A DNA stretch of 64,000 nt, taken from the NCBI RefSeq assembly GCF_036250675.1, contig NZ_CP109592.1, positions 9,610,001 to 9,674,000 of the forward strand, written 5' to 3'. This DNA comes from Streptomyces sp. NBC_01689. GTDB taxonomy: Bacteria > Actinomycetota > Actinomycetes > Streptomycetales > Streptomycetaceae. Numbering within the stretch: position 1 is the first letter of the stretch; every line of letters starts with the position of its first letter. The notes under the pieces were generated by a model, which was given only the letters and a program-made list of their open reading frames with translations, had not been told where the DNA came from and searched no databases. Below, piece after piece: positions 42,558 to 50,434 of this stretch. Both the position numbers and the translations under genes were made by a program.

Positions 42558-43084
42558 CGCGGGGCCCCGCCCGCCCGGACGCGGCCGCCGCCGGGCGGCA
42601 GCCCGCGCTCCCGGCCCCCGCCGGGACGGACCCCCGCGTCAGCTGGTGTCCCAGCGGTGCGGCGCACGCGCCGGAGTCGCTGGTCCTGGGCGTGCGTTCC
42701 GGCCTCGACGGAGAGGTGACCTACCTCGCCGAGGCGGTCCCGGCCGCCGCGGTGCTCGACCAGATCCCCGAGGACATCGAACCGCGCCGGATCCTGCGGT
42801 TCGCCTCGCACTGCGTCGCCGGCTGCGCCAACCGCCGGGGCGGCGACTGCACCCTGGTGGAACGGGTGGTGGCGGCCTACCCGGCGCCGGCGGGCGGTGC
42901 GGTGCCGCGCTGCCATCTGCGGGCCGGCTGCCAGTGGTGGGCGCAGGCCGGTGTCGACGGCTGCCGCCGCTGCCCGGCACTGGCCACCCGCCACCACACC
43001 GACGACGAACTGGCCTCCCTGGTCGCCGACCCGGACGTCACCCCCGAACAACTCGCCGCCTGGACCGCCGCCCGCCCGGCCTGA
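42551..43084 (+). CDS. Cysteine-rich protein, probable metal or iron-sulfur binder
   Basis: A 177-residue protein with a GTG start overlapping the previous stop. After a beta-rich N-terminal half come seven clustered cysteines: HCVAGCANRRGGDC, then CHLRAGCQWWAQAG and CRRCP. Spacing and the trailing tryptophans resemble small Cys-rich proteins of actinobacterial biosynthetic loci, sometimes annotated as nitrogen-fixation or Fe-S proteins. The C-terminus (DDELASLVADPDVTPEQLAA) is acidic. It could be an Fe-S or zinc partner for an oxygenase. The exact family is unknown to me. Confidence 0.7.
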   Translation: MLTRGPARPDAAAAGRQPALPAPAGTDPRVSWCPSGAAHAPESLVLGVRSGLDGEVTYLAEAVPAAAVLDQIPEDIEPRRILRFASHCVAGCANRRGGDCTLVERVVAAYPAPAGGAVPRCHLRAGCQWWAQAGVDGCRRCPALATRHHTDDELASLVADPDVTPEQLAAWTAARPA

Positions 43085-43582
43085 CACCCGCCCCGGCCCG
43101 CCCACGGCCGCGGGGACACCGCGGGCGGCGGGCGGTACGACGGACACCGCCGCCCGGGACCGCGACGGGCGCCCGCGTCGGAGCCGGACCGGTGCCCGGC
43201 TCCGCCCGACCGGGACACAACACGGCCTCGCAGGAAGCGCGTTGACGACACGTGGCGGACCGGTCCGGTGCGGTCCGTACGGTGGTCGGCCCCGGCGCCG
43301 CCGCGTGGCCCCGCCACGGCCCGGGAGACCGACCAGCTTCCACGGACCACGACGCGGCTTCGCGGGCCCTGCGGGCGACACCCGCGCGCGGCGCAGGCGC
43401 GACGCGCGGCGCGGCCGGACAGTCGGACGGCCGTCCGGCGGACGTCGGGTGTGCACGCCGTCGGTCTCCCGCCCGGTCCGGTGTCTCGCCACTCTGCCCC
43501 AACACCGCTTCCTGGAAAGGGCGTTGGTGTCCGTGTCGCACCGGCGCGGCACACGGGGCGGTCGGCCGCGGTCGCGGCCTCC
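43085..43582. other. 500-bp intergenic region
   Basis: Lies between the converging Cys-rich gene and the 4-ketoreductase gene. I see no supported gene, and no terminator with a T-run. Confidence 0.5.
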
Positions 43583-44473
43583 TCACGGTACGGGTCGGGG
43601 GACGGTGTCGCGGGAGACGAGCGCGGTGAAGGCGGGGCGGCGCAGTGCCTCGGCGAGCGACGTGCGCCAGTGGGGGAGCCCGGGCAGGCCGGCCGCGGCC
43701 CGGCGGGCGTGGCCCAGAACGCTGGACGCGGGGCGGCGCGCCGGACGGGCGAAGGCCGCCGACGTGGTCGGGCGCACCCGGTCGGGATCCAGCCCGCTGA
43801 GTTCGTACGCGGCCCGGGCCAGGCCGTACCAGGTCGTGCGGCCGGCGGCGGTGGCGTGGTAGACGCCCGGCTCGGCCCCGCCCGCGCGGCCGAGCGCGAC
43901 CAGCAGCCCGGCCAGGTCGTGGGTCCAGGTGGGCTGCCCGTACTGGTCGTCGACGACGTCGACGGTGTCCCTGCGGGCGGCGAGAGCAAGGACGGTGGAG
44001 ACGAAGTTCGGTCCGTGTTCGCCGTACAGCCAGGCGGTGCGCACGATGTAGCCGGTGTCCGGAAGGAGTTCGGCGACCGCGCGTTCGCCCGCCAGTTTGC
44101 TGCGGCCGTAGGCGTTGACCGGGCCGGTCGGGGCCGACTCGGGACAGGGTTCGGTGCCGGTTCCGGGCAGCACGTAGTCGCTGGAGACGTGCAGCAGCCG
44201 GGCGCCGGTGCGGCGGCAGGCGAGGGCCAGGTGACGTACGCCCGTGCCGTTGACGGCGGTCGCGGCGGCCTCGGCCCGCTCGGCGCCGTCGACGTCCGTC
44301 CAGGCGGCGCAGTTGACCACCACGTCGTGGCCGGTGACCGCGGCACGGACGGCCCGCGGATCGGTGATGTCGAGGCGGGCCCGGTCGAGCGCGGTGACCC
44401 GGCCGCCGGCCAGCCGCGCCCGCACCTCGCGGCCCAGCGCCCCGCCGCCCCCGGTGACCAGCCACCGCGTCAT
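43583..44473 (-). CDS. dTDP-4-keto-6-deoxyhexose 4-ketoreductase (RmlD family)
   Basis: A 296-residue SDR of the RmlD/StrL type. The NADPH motif is WLVTGGGGALGREV, followed by LDITDPRAVRAA and VVVNCAAWTDVDGAE; the catalytic motif is YGRSKLAGE, with HVSSDYVLPG before it. It reduces C4 of the sugar as the last step of deoxysugar synthesis. The ATG at 44473 follows GAGGAGGGG. It is 100 bp downstream of an exporter gene in the same direction. Confidence 0.92.
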   Translation of the reverse strand: MTRWLVTGGGGALGREVRARLAGGRVTALDRARLDITDPRAVRAAVTGHDVVVNCAAWTDVDGAERAEAAATAVNGTGVRHLALACRRTGARLLHVSSDYVLPGTGTEPCPESAPTGPVNAYGRSKLAGERAVAELLPDTGYIVRTAWLYGEHGPNFVSTVLALAARRDTVDVVDDQYGQPTWTHDLAGLLVALGRAGGAEPGVYHATAAGRTTWYGLARAAYELSGLDPDRVRPTTSAAFARPARRPASSVLGHARRAAAGLPGLPHWRTSLAEALRRPAFTALVSRDTVPRPVP

Positions 44474-44589
44474 CCACCCCTCCTCGCGTCCACACCACCC
44501 TCCACCGGACCACACCGCACCGCACCGCACCGCCCGGCGGCACACCGCACCGCACCGCCCGGTGGCACGCTGCTGGGCGCCGGCGTGGT

Positions 44590-45876
44590 TCAGGTGGCGG
44601 GGAGGGGCTGGGCCGGCCGGGCGGCGGAGGGCCGGTGCGGGGCGGCGGTCAGCGAGCGCACCTGGGTGCTGCACAGCGCCGCCGCGGTCGCGCACACCAC
44701 CAGCGCGGCCCCGCCCAGCAGCGCGCCGCCGGTCCCGGCGTGCGCGGCGACGGGACCCGCGGCCATCTCGCCCACCGGCAGGGCCACGAACGAGCCCAGC
44801 GCGTCGTAGGAGTACACGCGGGCCAGCCGGTCGGCGGGGATGTTCTCCTGCAGGGACACGTCCCAGGCCACCCCGAACTGTTCCAGCGCGACGCCGTTGG
44901 CGAACATCGCCGCGCCCAGCAGCAGCGCCCCGCCGCCCTGGGCCAGTACCACCAGCGGCAGCGCCTCCACCGCCACCGCCGCCACCCCCACCAGCAGCAT
45001 CCGCCGGGCCCGGGACCGCGCCGCGAACACCCCGCCCAGCAGGGCCCCGGCCATCTGCGCGGCCAGCACCGCGCCCCACGCACCGCGCCCGAACGTGGCG
45101 TCGGCGACGGCCGGTCCCAGCACCTGCACACCGCCCGCGACCACGGCGTTGACGACCATGAACTGTGCCACCACGATCCACACCCAGCGGCGCGCGGTGA
45201 ACTCCCGCCAGCCCGCCCGCAGTTCCCGCAGCGGGCGGGTGCGGCCCGGCGCGGGCGTGCCGGGGTCCGCGGTGCGTACGCCCAGGAAGCACCAGGCCGC
45301 CGCGCCGAACGCGGCCGCGCTGCAGGCCAGTCCCCAGCCGGCTCCCCACCCGGCGGCGACCGCGCCGCCCAGCGACACTCCCGCGATCATGCCGAGGTTG
45401 GTGCCCATCCGCATCAGCGCACCCGCCGGGCGGATCAGGCCGGCCGGCACGGTCTGCGGGGTCAGCGCGGCGGAGGCGGGCAGCGACAGTGCCGCCAGCG
45501 CGCCGTTGAGGACGCTGAGCACGGTCAGCAGCGGAAGGGAGGTGAGGCCCAGCAGCACGCTCACCGCGACCGCCGTCTGCGTCCCGCACGCGGCCAGCGC
45601 GGAGCCCCGTACGACCAGGGTGCGCCGGATGCGGTCGGCGACGACCCCGCCGGCCGGCAGCAGTGCCACGTTGGCCACCGAGCGGGCTCCGACGACCAGG
45701 CCCAGCGCGGTGGCCGAGCCGGAGGTGTCCAGGACGGCGAAGGCCAGGACGACGGGGGCCATCGCGTTGGCGCAGTACACCAGTGCCCGTCCGGCGGCCA
45801 GCCGGCGGAAGGGGCGGTGGCCGAGCGGACCGCGCGGACGCGGGGCGTGGCCGGGCGCGGCGGTGGCGGGTTCCAT
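44590..45876 (-). CDS. MFS exporter (MFS_3, enterobactin exporter-like)
   Basis: A 428-residue transporter with 12 predicted helices. It begins after a short basic region (RPFRRLAAGRALVYCANAMA) and has PAGGVVADRIRRTLVVRG as the first loop motif. The MFS_3 group includes exporters of siderophores and other secondary metabolites. It is read together with the caspase-like gene upstream of it (12 bp apart), so it belongs to the ATP-grasp/NRPS transcription unit. Confidence 0.88.
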   Translation of the reverse strand: MEPATAAPGHAPRPRGPLGHRPFRRLAAGRALVYCANAMAPVVLAFAVLDTSGSATALGLVVGARSVANVALLPAGGVVADRIRRTLVVRGSALAACGTQTAVAVSVLLGLTSLPLLTVLSVLNGALAALSLPASAALTPQTVPAGLIRPAGALMRMGTNLGMIAGVSLGGAVAAGWGAGWGLACSAAAFGAAAWCFLGVRTADPGTPAPGRTRPLRELRAGWREFTARRWVWIVVAQFMVVNAVVAGGVQVLGPAVADATFGRGAWGAVLAAQMAGALLGGVFAARSRARRMLLVGVAAVAVEALPLVVLAQGGGALLLGAAMFANGVALEQFGVAWDVSLQENIPADRLARVYSYDALGSFVALPVGEMAAGPVAAHAGTGGALLGGAALVVCATAAALCSTQVRSLTAAPHRPSAARPAQPLPAT

Positions 45877-45888
45877 GGCGGGTTCTCC

Positions 45889-48021
45889 CTAGCGGCGGGG
45901 CAGGACGGTGAAGTGCACCCGGGAGACGCTCATGCCCAGGTCCTGTACGGCGAAGGGGCAGAAGTAGTAGGCCTGCGGGGTGGCCTGGGGGGCGAGGTCG
46001 AGGGTGAACTCGGCGTGGGCGCGGCGTCCGGCGACGGCGTCGACGCGGCGCAGTACGGGGCCCACCCGGGCGTCGAGGTAGAGCGGCAGCACGATGCCCA
46101 GGTTGAGGGTGCCGTCGCGGGGGGCCACCGCCTCCACGACCACGTGCAAGGTGCTGCCGGCGGCCGCCTCGGCGGGTGCCTTCACGTGCAGTTCGACGGC
46201 GCCGGTGTGGGCGTTGGCGACGTCGCCGCAGCGCGCGCACACCGTCTGGACGGTGTCGGCGATCGCCGGGACCCGGCCCTGGCGGCGGTAGGAGCGCAGC
46301 GGCCGGCCGCAGGCGCACGGGGTGTCGAGCGCGCGGGGGGTCCCGGCGGTGCTGCGTTCGCCGAAGTAGGTGGGGAAGGCGAGGGCGGGGTCGTCGTGGT
46401 GCTTGGCGAAGCGGTGGGCCAGCGCGAGGTCGAGGGACTTGGTCTCGGCGGCGATCGCGGCCAGGGCCGGGCCGGCGTCGGGCGCGGAGCGGGCCACGGT
46501 GCGCACCGCGTCGCGCAGCACGGTGTCCGCCAGGGCCCGCAGCCGGGGGCGCAGCGGGTAGTCGGGGCCCAGCAGTCCGCTGTCGAGCAGGCCCGAGAGG
46601 CGGGCGCCGAGCCGGTGCAGTGGCGGGTGGGGGGCGGCCGTGCCGGGCTCGGTGCCGGTTCCGGCGGTGTCCGCGGGCGCCTCCGGGGTTGCCTCCCGGG
46701 CACGGTCGGCGGCGGTGGCTGTGCGGGTGCCGGCCGCGGTGCCGGTGCCGGCGGGGGAGTGGGGGCGGGCGGGGTCGAGGGCGGAGGACTGCAGGCCGGT
46801 CTGGACGAACGCCGGGTAGGGGTTGATGTCGTGCAGGCGGTGGTTCATGGCGAGCGCGGCGCTGCCGGCGGCCTCGGCGGCGGTGAGCCAGGCCAGGTTC
46901 TCGGGGCGTTGTCCGTCGCAGGCGGTGAGGGTGGCGATGACGGTCTGCGCGGGCCCGTCGAGCGCGTCGAGGAGGATGAGGTACTTCGGGTCGTACATCG
47001 CGTGGCCGGCGAGGGCGCCGCTGAAGCAGTTGGCCAGGACCAGTTCGGCGGTGCGGATGCCGCGGGCGGGGATGAGTTTGTCCTGCGGTTTGGTGCAGCC
47101 CAGGCCGTAGGCGCAGCGGGGGCCGGGCATGCCGGGCGCGGGCGCGGCGGGGCTGGCTCCGCACAGGGTGAACCGGCCGAGGTTGAGCTGGTCGTCCTTG
47201 CCGTTGCCGTGGAAGAGGACCCGCCGCCACACGCGGCCGAGCGCGATCTGCTGGACGTCGAGGCGGTGGACGTCGTCGGCGCCGAGCCACACGTCGGCCT
47301 GCGGTGCGGGGGCGGCGGTGTCGAGTTCGGACAGGACACCGACGGGGGCGTGCGGGACGACGCGGGCGTACTGCTTGGCCGCCGTCCAGCTGAGGCTGTG
47401 CAGGTCGCGTCCGGTCAGCAGGGACAGAGGGCGGCCGGTGGCGTGGGCGGCGTCGAGGACGTGCTGCACGGCGTCGGCGCGCAGGTGGGCGTACTCGCCG
47501 ACCAGCAGCACCGATCCGGTGCCGGGCAGGTCGTCCGGGCTGTTCACCCAGTGCCGGGCCAGCGGGCGGATCAGCGCGTTCAGCGCGGCGGGCAGCGGGC
47601 CGCCGGTCATGACGCCGGTGTCGCGGGGCTCGGGGGTGCGCAGGCCGCTGTAGACGTCCTCGGCCAGGGCGATGCCGTCCAGCAGGTCGGTGCGGGGGCC
47701 GGTGAACACCGGCAGGGGGCCCCGGCCGCGGGCCACGGCCCGGGTGTAGTCGTCGAGCGAGGTGTACGCCGCGAACAGCGGGCCCTGCCCGGTCCCGGCC
47801 GCGGGCCCGGCGTGCGCGGCGGCCGGGGTGTTCACGGCGTCCGAAGTGCCGCCGGGGGCGGCCGAGCGGGCGGGTCCGGGGGCGGCGGGGGCGTTGGCGG
47901 GGGCCCGACCGCCGCTGAGGGTACGGGTGTTCGCGGGGCCGGAGCCGGGGCCGGCGGGGGCGTCGGCGGGGGCCGAAGTGCCGGGGCGGGCCGGTGCGGT
48001 GAGGGCGGGGGCGGTGTTCAC
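45889..48021 (-). CDS. Caspase/CHAT-like protein with C-terminal zinc ribbon
   Basis: A 710-residue protein. After an Ala/Pro-rich N-terminal 70 residues, a caspase-like region shows the dyad: histidine near residue 270 in VLFHGNGKDD and C332 in LVLANCFSGAL. The order, the HG and the C-S-G context fit the CHAT/caspase fold. Further on is an Ala/Thr/Pro-rich linker and a zinc ribbon (CACGRP and CARCGD, near residue 568). The C-terminal 100 residues look beta-sandwich-like. The GTG at 48021 overlaps the ATP-grasp stop. A peptidase or transpeptidase in a biosynthetic operon is unusual; processing or release of a peptide is an inference. Confidence 0.72.
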   Translation of the reverse strand: MNTAPALTAPARPGTSAPADAPAGPGSGPANTRTLSGGRAPANAPAAPGPARSAAPGGTSDAVNTPAAAHAGPAAGTGQGPLFAAYTSLDDYTRAVARGRGPLPVFTGPRTDLLDGIALAEDVYSGLRTPEPRDTGVMTGGPLPAALNALIRPLARHWVNSPDDLPGTGSVLLVGEYAHLRADAVQHVLDAAHATGRPLSLLTGRDLHSLSWTAAKQYARVVPHAPVGVLSELDTAAPAPQADVWLGADDVHRLDVQQIALGRVWRRVLFHGNGKDDQLNLGRFTLCGASPAAPAPGMPGPRCAYGLGCTKPQDKLIPARGIRTAELVLANCFSGALAGHAMYDPKYLILLDALDGPAQTVIATLTACDGQRPENLAWLTAAEAAGSAALAMNHRLHDINPYPAFVQTGLQSSALDPARPHSPAGTGTAAGTRTATAADRAREATPEAPADTAGTGTEPGTAAPHPPLHRLGARLSGLLDSGLLGPDYPLRPRLRALADTVLRDAVRTVARSAPDAGPALAAIAAETKSLDLALAHRFAKHHDDPALAFPTYFGERSTAGTPRALDTPCACGRPLRSYRRQGRVPAIADTVQTVCARCGDVANAHTGAVELHVKAPAEAAAGSTLHVVVEAVAPRDGTLNLGIVLPLYLDARVGPVLRRVDAVAGRRAHAEFTLDLAPQATPQAYYFCPFAVQDLGMSVSRVHFTVLPRR

Positions 48022-49250
48022 GGGTGGTCCACCTTCAGCTCGAAGTGGTCGAGGACGGCCCGCATGCGCTGTTCGACCTGCTCGGCGGTGGCGCCCTCGA
48101 CATGGACGTAGCCGGTGGAGGCGTGGGAGGCGCGGGGCGGGTCGAGGACGTCGCCGGGAGCGGCGTCCAGGTGGGCGCCGATGACACCGGGCAGCCGCAG
48201 CAGTTCCTCCTCGGAGCTGATGTGGACCACGCGGCCGGGCCGGGTGGGCAGGAGCAGGTCGCCGACCGCCCGGTCGCGGGTGTAGACGGGTTGCGGGACG
48301 CGGTCGAGGTAGGTGTCGAGGATGACGTGCAGGAAGTCGAACCCGTAGGCGAGGGAGTGGTTCACGGGGACTTCGCAGCCGCTGAGGCGGGCGGCGACCT
48401 CGCTCATGCGGAAGGAGCCGTCGTCGGTGAGGAAGAACTCGCCGTGCAGATAGCCGAAGGGCAGTTCCAGGCCGTCGGTGAGCCGCTGGGCCAGGGCCCG
48501 CGCGTCGACGGGGAGCGGTTCGCCGGGCGCGTAGGTGATGTTGGCGTTGATCGCGCCGTCGAGGACCTCCAGGATGGGGCGGGGGTTCTTCGACAGGTAG
48601 GCGTCCACGACCCGGCCGCGGGCGACGACGGCGCACAGCTGGAACTCGCGGCCGTGGACGAACTCCTCGGCCATCCAGTCGAGTCGGGGGTCGAGCGGCG
48701 GGATCGCGGCGAGCGCGGCGCGGGAGTCCACCCGGTAGGTGTGCAGGCAGGAGTCGGAGTCGACGGGCTTGAGGACGACCGGCCAGCCGTGTGTGTCGCC
48801 GAACGCGGCGACGTCGTCGAGGCTCTCCACGGCGCGGTAGGCGGCGTGCGGGATGCCGAGCTCGGCATAGCGGTCCTTCATGGTCTTCTTGTTGCGCACC
48901 CACGCTACTTGACGGGGCGTCAGGTGTGGCAGGTCGACGAGGGCGGCGAACCGCTGGGCGCGGTCCTGCAGGGCCTCGTTGGGGTTGCAGAAGAACCGCG
49001 GCCGGGGCAGGCCCCGGGTGCCCTTCATCCAGCGCAGGTAGCGGGCGGCCTCCTCGTGCGGGGGAGCGGCGGTGCGCAGGGTGAAGGTGGGCAGGTGCGC
49101 GGTGCGCCGCAGGTGGTCCTCGTCCAGCGGCACGGAGTCGAAGCGCAGCAGGACGACGTCCACGTCGTCGCGGGCGAGGACGCTGTCGGTGAAGGTGGCC
49201 CGGCGGCTCTCGACGAGCAGGACGGCGGGGCGGGCGGGTGTGCTGGGCAT
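48018..49250 (-). CDS. ATP-grasp carboxylate-amine ligase
   Basis: A 410-residue ATP-grasp protein. Lysine and the nucleotide loop are in VVLKPVDSDSCLHT, metal and ATP residues in WMAEEFVHGREFQL and GEFFLTDDGSFRMSEVAARLS. The N-terminal part (LLVESRRATFTDSVLARDDV) is a pre-ATP-grasp domain. The family forms amide or peptide bonds through an acyl phosphate. It overlaps the CHAT-like gene and is 60 bp after the hydroxylase. It could join the hydroxylated amino acid to a partner, or modify a ribosomal peptide. Confidence 0.87.
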   Translation of the reverse strand: MPSTPARPAVLLVESRRATFTDSVLARDDVDVVLLRFDSVPLDEDHLRRTAHLPTFTLRTAAPPHEEAARYLRWMKGTRGLPRPRFFCNPNEALQDRAQRFAALVDLPHLTPRQVAWVRNKKTMKDRYAELGIPHAAYRAVESLDDVAAFGDTHGWPVVLKPVDSDSCLHTYRVDSRAALAAIPPLDPRLDWMAEEFVHGREFQLCAVVARGRVVDAYLSKNPRPILEVLDGAINANITYAPGEPLPVDARALAQRLTDGLELPFGYLHGEFFLTDDGSFRMSEVAARLSGCEVPVNHSLAYGFDFLHVILDTYLDRVPQPVYTRDRAVGDLLLPTRPGRVVHISSEEELLRLPGVIGAHLDAAPGDVLDPPRASHASTGYVHVEGATAEQVEQRMRAVLDHFELKVDHP

Positions 49251-49310
49251 GGCGGTCTCCTGGGTTGGGGCGGACGGTCGCGGGCCGGCGGGGCGGTGCG
49301 GGCGGGGGCG

Positions 49311-50375
49311 TCAGCCGATGACCCGGGTGGCGCCGTCGAGGCGGCCGGGGCGGGTGCGCCGCAGGTCGCGGACGAGGTTGACGCGCTTGAGCCAGCGGTC
49401 GGACCCGTCGAAGCCGGCGCTGAAGGGGCGCCGCCCGTGCACCACGTTGCGGTTGTCGAGGAAGCAGACGGCGCCGGTGGGCACCAGCACGTCGGTGAGG
49501 TTGGCGTCCAGGTGCGCCACCAGCCAGGCCAGGGCCCGTCCGGCCTCCTCGTCGCCGGGCAGCGCGGTGAAGAAGTCCCGGTCGATGCGGAGCACCGGCC
49601 GGTCGCGGTGGCCCGACAGGACGGCGACCGGCTCGGCCGCGGGAGTGTCGGCGCTGAACTCGTGGGAGGTGTCGGGCCGGGCGGCGAACCTCGGCTGGGC
49701 CAGCACCGCGCGCACCGCGGCGGGCACCCGGCGCGCGTCGATGTGCGCGACGGTGGTGGGCACCCGGCCCGGGTTGCGCAGCGCGAACAGGCCGACCCAG
49801 TCCGCCCGGTGGGGGGAGAAGGCGTCCTCGGTGTGCCAGGCCAGTTCCCGTGCGCTGGAGGCGGAGACGAGGCTGTGCTCGTAGCCCCGGCTGGGCAGGA
49901 TGTCGGTCACCAGCCGGCCGGCCTGCTGGGTGGCCCAGCCGGTGATGTCGCCGAGCAGCGCCGCGTACAGCACCAGCAGGCAGCCGTGGACCTGGCTCGC
50001 CCCGGTGTCGGCCGTGCTCCAGTGGTGGGGGGTGGGGCCCAGGGCCGCCTGGTCGACGAGGTGGCCGCGGACCAGGGTGGCGTGGGTGTTCTCGTCGCGG
50101 CGCGCGGAGTTGAGGTGGCGGCGCACCGCGAGCGGCAGCTCGTGGGCGATCACCGGGGCCTCGTCGAGGAACCGGGGGTCGTCGGCGGCCTTGAACGTCT
50201 CGGCGCAGGCCGCGGCCAGCACGTGGGCCGCGCGGGCCTCGCGGGCGGTCAGGTCGAGCACGTGGTGGCGGGGGTCGCCGGCCTGCTCCGGGACGGGCAG
50301 GGGCCCCGGGCGGGCGGCGGCCGGGCGGGCGGAGGAGACGGAACGGACGGAACGGGCGGGGGCGTTGACGGTCAT
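49311..50375 (-). CDS. VioC/AsnO-type Fe(II)/2-oxoglutarate amino acid beta-hydroxylase
   Basis: A 354-residue enzyme of the clavaminate-synthase-like group. H181 and E183 in AWHTEDAFSPHRADW are the iron ligands typical of VioC and AsnO, the distal histidine is in VVHGRRPFSAGFDGSDRWLK, and the following arginines bind 2-oxoglutarate. These enzymes hydroxylate C-beta of free amino acids such as Arg or Asn. The ATG at 50375 has an AAGGGA site. Its position between the ATP-grasp and NRPS genes suggests it supplies a 3-hydroxy amino acid. Confidence 0.88.
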   Translation of the reverse strand: MTVNAPARSVRSVSSARPAAARPGPLPVPEQAGDPRHHVLDLTAREARAAHVLAAACAETFKAADDPRFLDEAPVIAHELPLAVRRHLNSARRDENTHATLVRGHLVDQAALGPTPHHWSTADTGASQVHGCLLVLYAALLGDITGWATQQAGRLVTDILPSRGYEHSLVSASSARELAWHTEDAFSPHRADWVGLFALRNPGRVPTTVAHIDARRVPAAVRAVLAQPRFAARPDTSHEFSADTPAAEPVAVLSGHRDRPVLRIDRDFFTALPGDEEAGRALAWLVAHLDANLTDVLVPTGAVCFLDNRNVVHGRRPFSAGFDGSDRWLKRVNLVRDLRRTRPGRLDGATRVIG

Positions 50376-50434
50376 GGCGGGTCCCTTACGGCTACGGGCG
50401 CGGGTGGGGTGGGCGCTTGCGGGGCGGGGCCGGT

